The notes below the pieces were generated by a model. The model was not told where the DNA came from and did not search any database. It saw nothing but the letters and a program-made list of their open reading frames with translations. From Cyrtodaria siliqua (Eukaryota; Mollusca; Bivalvia; Adapedonta; Hiatellidae), in NCBI GenBank assembly GCA_037043455.1, contig JAWPHD010010341.1:1-64000 (forward strand): a stretch of 64,000 bases of DNA, given 5' to 3'. The stretch's first letter is position 1; each line of letters starts with the position of its first letter. The position numbers were made by a program, and so were the translations under genes. Shown piece after piece: positions 56,900 through 64,000 of this stretch.

Positions 56900-57110
56900 A
56901 GGCCGTGGCCTATAGGAAGCTACGCCCTTGTCATTACTGCGGGTTTGAATCTCACTGGAGGCTTGACTTGTCAAGTGAGAAAGTGTCGATTCTTACTGAT
57001 GGCGAGAGGTATACAGTACTGGTTCTAACCAGGAATAAGTGGGCAGTCTGCCTCTACCACAAAAAATTGACTCATATATCTAACGTGTGCTAAAAATGAC
57101 ATAAAACACC
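56900..57110 (+). mobile_element. tRNA-derived SINE, copy 5
   Basis: GCGGGTTTGAATCTCACTGG (box B), CTTGTCAAGTGAGAAAGTG, ATGGCGAGAGGTATACAGTA, then CACAAAAAATTGACTC. The head is partly replaced by unrelated sequence. Confidence 0.7.
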
Positions 57111-57925
57111 ATTCAAACATCAACGTAACTTTATTGTAACATGTCAGAATATAACGATTTATTATATACAGTAACATACATATCAATAATATATACATAG
57201 TACCTTCATTATCTCACAATGGAATACAAAACCCTGTATCGCCACGGGAGTTTCCTGAATCTATCATTATACAATTAAAAATAGATTTTAGAAATGTTTA
57301 ATGATGTTTACAGACTGGACTGTTGGGGATTTTCCAGCTACTAAATTAGTGTTTTATTATTAAAATGGAATTTTAACGAAATAGAAACCCATATGTTTGG
57401 AGCGAATGCTGGATATTTTATCATACTGTATTACGGATGTGCTATGTGCATTGAATACAAAATAAAATAGTAGCACTTCAAAAAACAGAAAAAATCTTGA
57501 GTTTTAATGAAATGAGTTTATACAAATAGGTTTTATTTCATATCCCAGCCAATCCCGTTTTCGCTTTTTGGAGATGGGGTTGGATGGGGTATGAAAGTTA
57601 ATACTCGGACCACGTAATGCAAGTTATTTTCAGATATGCATTCCTTTTCATCTATTTTCCTATAACAAATGATATTTTCCCCTGGTTCCTTAATCTTTTT
57701 GTTAAAGGTAGAATATGCTTATTAACACATAAACTGAAACAGATGACGAAGCACTCAGAAGAGATAGAGAATTACGCTAACAAAATTAAACTACACATCA
57801 TGCCGAATAAATATTTGTGTACTAATTAGGCTGTATCCCCTACACACTGCACCGACGCTAAGCACAACACAGGAAGTGTGCAGATCCAAATGGTTTATTT
57901 ATAGCACAAGTAATGCTTATGTAAA

Positions 57926-58528
57926 CACAAGAGTTAACTAGATGGGTGTTCTGCAGAACACGTGTGTTGCTTGTCAGTTCTTTGTCAGCGTAACAAGGTT
58001 TTTTGGACCCAGATAAATTACCTTGAGGTTTTTGTGAAGAAAATATGAGTATTTAACCCATATAACATGTCGATGGTCATGATGAGTATATATTGAAAGT
58101 TCGATAAGAAATATCAAGAAATAAGAAAGTTATAGCCAACGTTAGTTTTCGTGAAGAAAAAAATTAGTATTTAACCCGTATAATGACCTTCAGTGTGATT
58201 TGACCTTTATATTTTAGTATGGTCATGTCGATGTTGTCATGATGAGTATATATTGGAAGTTTGATCAAGAAATGAGAAAGTTATAGCCAACGTTCAGTTT
58301 TCGTGAAGAAAAAAATGAGTATTTAACACATTTAATGACCTTCAGTGTGACCTTGATGTTTATATTTCAGTATGGTCATGTCAATGTTGGCATGATGAGT
58401 AATATTGAAAATTTGATGAAGAAATATCAAGAAATTAAAAAGTTATAGCCAACGTTAAGTTTTCGTGACGTGCAGACGACAAATAAATCCCTATGTATCG
58501 CATTTTCTTCGAATAGGCGACACAAAAA
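57926..58528 (+). mobile_element. Core-repeat element family F5-like, copy b
   Basis: Starts ACAAGAGTTAACTAGA, has three ~120-bp cores (GTTATAGCCAACGTT, ATGACCTTCAGTGTGA), and ends TTCTTCGAATAGGCGACAC and A5, a terminal hairpin like the copy ending at 20630. Confidence 0.7.
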
Positions 58529-60758
58529 GTCAGCGTGCCTTTTTAACGAAGCTTATGTTTCTGATCAGTTGTTTCTATTAACGGCTGTGTACATCGGGTG
58601 ATTTAATGCAAATTTGACGATAATAGTATACAGAAATACTTGACACAAAGTCTCTATCATCTCCGTTAAGGTTAACAATAAGCATATTCTGACTTTAACT
58701 GATTTGCCATTACTTCTTTTATGTAATGTTCAGAATTCTTTTACACAAACTCTTAAAGATGGTATGTTACATAACAAATTTGGTAATTGATTTACTCTAG
58801 GGCAATTATACCTAAAGGTGCCATCATTATTTAATTATATGTTCAAGTTTTCTGTTAAAAGGATTTCTTGCTTGGGCTTTATTAATATTACTGCAGCAAC
58901 TAGTCAAGATAAAATCAGCATCCTAAATAAGTTATTTTACCAGAAGTAAGAGGAATGAACTCTTACTCTGTGTCAAAGGGAAACATTTTTTATCTTGAAA
59001 ATAACTTGTTTTCAGTTATTTCAAAAATAATTTAAACATGTTACACCTCTGACTGTCAGAGTATGTTTTTGGCCTAATAATATATTTCCAAGTTATGTGT
59101 TGACTCCCAAAAATGTGCTTGTTACCTGAAATGTTACCATCAAGGGACATAAAATTAGCCAAATGTTTAAAGGTTACCCCTCCCACCACGAATATCTGAA
59201 ACGCTCCTGGTAGGTAACGGCCTGTTAAAACTGAAAACTCACTTTTACGACTGTATGTTGCACAGCCATTTTAAAAGTACCTCGTAGCCACAGGAATCTC
59301 AAAATAATATTCCCTGACATTTCCCTGAGCCAGCATTGGATTACCTAATTAACATTATATATATATCACATTCATGAGAGAGTGAAAGTAAGAATGTTCA
59401 TCCTTCGCCTATCACCCTCTCATGAATGTGATATTTATTTATTATACCAAAAAACCCTCGGCAAAAATATAGATTCATTTTCAGTACAGATTTCACTTTG
59501 CCTGATAGACTGCTTGTTTGAGTGAAAACATTTCTTTTCTTCAGAAAGTTGCTATGAAAGTTATATCGTTGGATTGGAAATAACGTAACTAAGAAAATGA
59601 GTGGTAGTTTATTGAAATCGGTCAAGTACTTTTGAAGTTATGATGATTTAAAAAGAGCAATTTCACCATACTGAGCCGATGATGTCACCGAAACAGTGCG
59701 CATCAATTTTTTTTTTGCTCTCACCCTGCGATTTACTATCACCCTCGCGTAAGATAGTAAGAAATTACACATTGTTGTCTATGGGGATTTAGCATGGGCG
59801 TATTATGTGAGGTATAATAAAAGAAAATATATGGCTTCCCACCTCCCTTTATAGCTGTACCTTTACCAACAAATATCACATACCGGAACTTGAGCATAAT
59901 TTATATAGATTTTTTTCGCATTTTATATGCTTCTTTATTTCATATAAACCTAAGCAAATGTATACCATCTAAAATGCTTACAATGCTTACATATGCATTA
60001 ATATGGAAATCATTTTCATAGAAACAAATATTTTTTATCAATAAACTTCTCTTTTTTATTTCTGCCTGAAAATTGTCAATTACATGTTCAACATTAATTT
60101 CTGTTTTGTGTAAGAAAGTGCAAAAATAGAATTCCCTGACTTTTCCCCGATTTCTACATTTTTTCAAAGGGAATTTGTTTTGCCATTTTCCCTGTCTTCC
60201 AGAGTCTGTGGCCACCCTGCAAATATCAATTATCGCAGACAAATCACCAGGAACACTCGAGTACACTGAGTACAAGGAAGTTCAAACAAAACTATTTTTG
60301 GAAACTGATAAGGTAATCTCCAAACTTGCAGTTTGAGGAAATGCACATTTAGTTTTTTGATTCACGGTGATGTGTTAAGGCTGGTGACAACACTAGCCAA
60401 CCTCTGCTTCAGGTATTTGTTTCAACTTTTCACTAGACTGTTAGACATTTTCAAAATATCTCCGATATCTTTCAGAATATCTCCTGTTCTATCTAATAAA
60501 TTTCGAATAAATTTCTGTTTTAGACATGTTTTTTTTCTCGATTTAACTTTTATCTTCTCAATTTAAAAATGATTTGTAACATTCAGTCATCATCAAGCTG
60601 AGATGTTCTATAAGCATACTCTAGTAAAGCGATGCAAACTCTGTCTCAGTTGACTGCATGTTGTCAATAATGAATAACCTTCAGTTCCAGTTCTTTTTTT
60701 GTCGAGCTAAGGAGTTGTTTCCCTTGATCTATGTCCAATGAATTCTGAGTTTATCACT
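58529..60758. other. Intergenic sequence downstream of OXA1L
   Basis: AT-rich. Contains a short foldback at 59365-59432 (TTCATGAGAGAGTG / CACCCTCTCATGAATGTGAT) and TTCCCTGACATTTCCCTGAG-type repeat sequence at about 59309 and 60130. No gene recognised. Confidence 0.45.
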
Positions 60759-60865
60759 TCATGACTTCCTTTGCTTTTGTTTTTGTGTCGGATCATAGGA
60801 GTAGGTCTTTGGTATAGGACCAGTCCCGGACTTTTTGGAGTAGAGATCTCGCATATTATCCATAC
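60759..60865 (-). CDS. OXA1L: OXA1L last coding exon
   Basis: Acceptor TTTTCAG|GTATGG, 34 codons and TGA at 60761-60759. Assigned by exact phase match with the preceding exon, basic composition and a TFTHNP-like TYSYDP; there is little other homology to judge by. Confidence 0.75.
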
Positions 60866-62276
60866 CTGAAAATACATTTGATTACATTTCTATGGGTGAA
60901 AGACAGGGATTTCGCAGTGAAAGAAAATTCATAATCTCTAAATATTAATAACTTGCTCCAAACACAAAAATTTAACAAGAGTATGATATCAATAAACTGT
61001 TGCTGACTTCGACGTCACCCGATAACATCCGATAAAGCGATTAATTTAGGTTAAAATTATACATAAACTGACTGAAAATGTAATAAATAGATTATTTAAC
61101 TGCTGGGTTTGATTATCGGGAAATCTTTCACTCGATGGTAGTCCTGTTTTGTTTTTTTACTCACTCGCATATGCTCATACGCTCATGAAAAGAACCACAC
61201 GGCTACCATCTCGTGAAGGATTTTCCTATAATCGATCCCAGCATTTAAATAATCTCTATATATATTCTTTGACTTACACCACTGGAAATTATTGTGTTTA
61301 TCATAAGCACTAAGTCAGCCCGTCATCTGGCCTATAGTGCCACCTATGTACGATTAATCCAGTATACCGGAGTCCTCACACCTATACACGAGTCCTCACA
61401 CATACACGGAGTTCTCACACATACACACATACACACATATACACGGAGTCCTCACACATATACACGGAGTCCTCACATATATACACGTACAATGAGAAAT
61501 ATAGAGGAGTGACTTACATGAGTGACTGTGTATTATCGATTTTAATAAACAAGTTGGATAAAATGATAGGATACGACCGAGTATCCTGTTTTTTATCTAA
61601 CGAGTTTATTAAAGTCAATAATACACAGTAATGAATGTAAGATTCTGTTTATCACATAACATACCTGCGACGTGATAGTTTCACTTCAACGTTGTCAACT
61701 TTATATACGGCGGCAATTTGTAAAGAGAAATCATGACATCGTTTTATTGTTTACATGATGTCGGCTACGTTATGCGGCTGTAAATGCATTTGCTCTACAA
61801 ATAATGCGACACCTTGAACCAAATTTAACGTGACTTAAATGCATTTTATGAAGTAAGATTTCAAATAATGGTATAAAATAGTTAAGGTGTCTGAACGTAT
61901 CGTATGACATACCATGCAAACAATTGGGATTACATGTTTTACTGTATACAAACAGTGATTCGATCCTCATTTGCATCTGTAATACACTAGTGTATTACGA
62001 GAATTACGAGAAATAAGTCATGGCTTATTGCACTCCCAGAAGCCATGTTATGTGATAAATACATTTTCAACACATCTGAAGTAATAGTACGGTAGTTGTA
62101 AAGGAATTCACTGACTTACTTTCTCTAAGGACTTCAAGAAAACCTTTTACAGCACCTTCCTCAGGATGTTTTTCTGCTTCTGGTATTTTTAGGGCTACTC
62201 GTACCCTTTCTATTCTCAGGACCTGTCTCTGGGCTAGTGAAAACATGTTGTTGGCTACCAAGTACACAGCCATAGC
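60759..62276 (-). CDS. OXA1L: OXA1L mitochondrial inner-membrane insertase, last two coding exons (5' part outside window)
   Basis: Exons 62276-62120 and 60865-60759 join in phase (GAA A|GT ATG). The first encodes the end of the last transmembrane helix and its border (AVYLVANNMFSLAQRQVLR), then VALKIP and GFLEVLRES, matching the animal OXA1L pattern (SSN.FSL.Q...LRI..VR..LKIP...GFLE). The last exon encodes a short hydrophilic tail with IPKTYSYDP, similar in place to TFTHNP of the human protein, and ends KQRKS-stop. OXA1L inserts mitochondrially encoded and some imported proteins into the inner membrane, and its matrix tail contacts mitoribosomes. The tail here is shorter than in human. Upstream exons were not found up to 64000 and should lie beyond the window. 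Confidence 0.88.
60866..62119. other. OXA1L last intron
   Basis: Contains a CACATACACGGAGTCCTCAC minisatellite (61370-61495), a 129-bp palindrome and AT-rich sequence. Confidence 0.5.
61513..61641. repeat. Foldback palindrome, 129 bp, in OXA1L intron
   Basis: CTTACATGAGTGACTGTGTA at the left is inverted at the right (TACACAGTAATGAATGTAAG). The arms share ATTTTAATAAAC and GGATAC around a short loop. Confidence 0.85.
62120..62276 (-). CDS. OXA1L: OXA1L penultimate coding exon
   Basis: Acceptor TTTGCAG|GCTATG, donor GAGAAA|GTAAGT; 52 codons plus one base. Contains the NMFSLAQ and LKIP motifs. Confidence 0.9.
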
Positions 62277-62395
62277 CTGCAAACAGAACAATACAAAACA
62301 ATTAAAATGAATCAGCAATGAGAAAACCATAGTAACAAGAAACAAAATATATAATTTACTTAGATTGCACCACTAGCTAATGTGCATATTTGCAT

Positions 62396-62684
62396 AAAAC
62401 TAGAAATGTGTCCATGGGACACGGATGCCCCCACTCAAAACAATCGGTGTAAAATGTAAAATTTGAAGAAAAAGGGGCCATAACTAGTAATACTGGGTCT
62501 ATTTTGATGCCGAAACTAAATGCACATCTTGACATCATAGGTAAGCAGCCTGTAAAGTTTTGAAGCAATTGGTTGAAAAGTGTTGGAAGAGATGGACACA
62601 CAAACTTTTCGGGATGGAAGGAAGGACGGACGGACATGGCTAACACTATATGCCCCCCTCACCATTCAGTGGGGGCATAAAAAC
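62396..62684 (+). mobile_element. Core-repeat element family F7 (short)
   Basis: GACACGGATGCCCCCACTCA near the 5' end is inverted as AGTGGGGGCATAAAA at the 3' end. A GGACGGACGGACATGG tract lies before the end. Confidence 0.65.
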
Positions 62685-62727
62685 ACACCAGAAATTGCCA
62701 TTTACCCAAAGATTTTAGTCAGGCATC

Positions 62728-62995
62728 TTTACATTTAGTTGTGCGAAGCTCTATTGAAAAAGCATGAACGGTTTAAGAGCTTTACATTTAGTTGTGCAAA
62801 GCTCTATTGAAAAAGCATGAACGGTTTAAGAGCTTTACATTTAGTTGTGCGAAGCTCTATTGAAAAAGCATGAATGGTTTAAGAGCTTTACATTTAGTTG
62901 TGCGAAGCTCTATTGAAAAAGCACGAACGGTTCAAGAGCTTTACATTTAGTTGTGCGAAGCTCTATTGAAAAAGCATGAACGGTTTAAGAGGCTT
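62728..62995 (+). repeat. ~53-bp tandem repeat, five units
   Basis: Units of TTTACATTTAGTTGTGCGAA and GCTCTATTGAAAAAGCATGA, ending ACGGTTTAAGAGC, nearly identical. Confidence 0.92.
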
Positions 62996-64000
62996 TAAAT
63001 AATGTTCTCGATAATTATATATATTGTAGAAAACTTCAAAATTTTCAAATTCTTGTAACCGTTTCCCAAATTTAATAAAAGTCAGGTACACATCTTCACA
63101 TCATACTATACCAGTAATCAAAAATGTATTGCAAAATCTTGAATGGTTTAAAAGCAGTTAGCGCTAATAAAAGCCCATAAAAAAAAGTGATGCGGCAAAT
63201 GCTTTCTCTATATGTTAATATATAATTATAAGATAAAAATAACAAAGTTCTATAACTCTTGTATTTATACCTAAATTTAAAATAGAAGGTGCACATCTTC
63301 TGCACATGATAAAGGTGCATAATTTCATTGAAAAGGCTTGAACAGTTTAGAAGTTCACACTGTAAATTATATACAGGAGAACAATTCTGTAACTCTTGTA
63401 CTGATTTGTAAACATCTTCACATCATTCTATACAAGTAAAGTTTTATTGCAAAACCCTGAACGGTTTAGAAAAAATTAATGCCACAAAAAAGTGTGATGT
63501 ACAGACAGAAGTAAGGATGGACGGAAGGACAAGAGTAACACTATATGCTCTCGCGTTTTATGGTAAGGGCATAAAATTCATTAACAAGAAATGAGGCAAT
63601 TCCAAGAAAACCAGGTTTACCATAAGCTTTCTACAAAGTTTCGTTCCAATATTCCTTTCCATATATTAAGCTGCCTACACAGCAAGTTTCGTTCCAACAT
63701 CTCATTCGTTACTTATTAAAGCGTAAACCGTTTTTCTATTTTTAGTAACAGCTACCTTGACCTTGAATCCATTGACCCCAAACGCAATCCCAACCTTCCT
63801 TTCCATATAAGCCACCTACCTAGCAAGTTTTGTCGTAATGCCTCACTCCTAACAAAATTTATTGAGCGGAAACCATTTTTTATTTTTAGTTATATCAACC
63901 TTCACCAAAATACCTTTTCAAATAAGATACCTACAGAGCAAGTTTCGTCTCAATACCTCACTCCCAACAAAAGTTACTGAGCGGAAACCATGAGTTTAAT
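62996..64000. repeat. Degenerate core-repeat elements, running off the window
   Basis: CACATCTTCACATCATACTA-type cores and an AAGGATGGACGGAAGGACAA tract end at ~63577. A second element begins AACAAGAAATGAGG at 63583, with AGCAAGTTTCGTTCCAA and GAGCGGAAACCAT cores continuing to the end. No OXA1L exon recognised. Confidence 0.5.

Larger units (their letters stand above)
55776..57925. other. Intergenic repeats between OSGEP and OXA1L
   Basis: Holds two SINE copies and a dispersed family at 56150-56410 (GGGCCATAATTCTGTAATAA; GAAAGCGGGGGCATAATGAT) that also appears inverted at 35910-36150. The remainder is unrecognised and AT-rich. Confidence 0.45.

Noticed and set aside
59940..60275. 111-codon minus-strand frame as a further OXA1L exon
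   Set aside because: Its GKWQNKFPLKK part comes from a dispersed TTCCCTGACTTTTCC repeat. The exon at 60865-60759 joins the upstream OXA1L exon exactly in phase and gives a stop.

Overview
The window is animal nuclear DNA, most likely from a bivalve mollusc. Genes are split by introns with GT-AG borders. AT-rich spacers are filled with minisatellites, foldback elements, tRNA-derived SINEs and several families of short elements with ~120-320 bp tandem cores and (ACGG)n-type tracts, an architecture like that reported for bivalve 'pearl' elements. The bivalve assignment is inference; the intron-exon structures were rebuilt by reading splice sites and codon phase directly.

Three host genes are present. 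(1) A 1010-residue N4BP1/KHNYN-type NYN-domain ribonuclease lies on the minus strand (31149 to 6601, six coding exons) with a 13.1-kb first intron. (2) OSGEP/Kae1, the catalytic subunit of KEOPS, lies on the plus strand (32202 to 52220, eleven coding exons, 335 residues, metal ligands at H109, H113 and D294). The two start codons face each other about 1 kb apart. (3) The last two coding exons of OXA1L, the mitochondrial membrane insertase, lie on the minus strand (62276 to 60759), tail-to-tail with OSGEP. From general knowledge, OSGEP, OXA1L and KHNYN/NYNRIN all lie on human chromosome 14q11-q12, so the window may keep an old bilaterian linkage.

Layout: 1-6.6 kb is repeats and two minisatellites. 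6.6-31.1 kb is the NYN gene; its introns hold five-plus core-repeat elements, a 4.2-kb hAT transposon with matching terminal inverted repeats and a frameshifted transposase, and a 5'-truncated LINE with poly(A) and an 11-bp target duplication. 31.15-32.2 kb is the shared upstream region. 32.2-52.2 kb is OSGEP, with introns swollen by nested elements and satellites. 52.2-60.7 kb is intergenic repeats, 60.7-62.3 kb the OXA1L end, and 62.3-64 kb repeats.

The most unusual signal is in OSGEP. Four introns carry minisatellites whose repeat unit is a copy of the adjoining exon-intron junction: the 5' splice junctions of exons 4, 9 and 10 and the 3' splice junction of exon 6. Each real junction is itself one terminal unit of an array of about 14-60 copies, so the genuine splice site sits beside many look-alikes.
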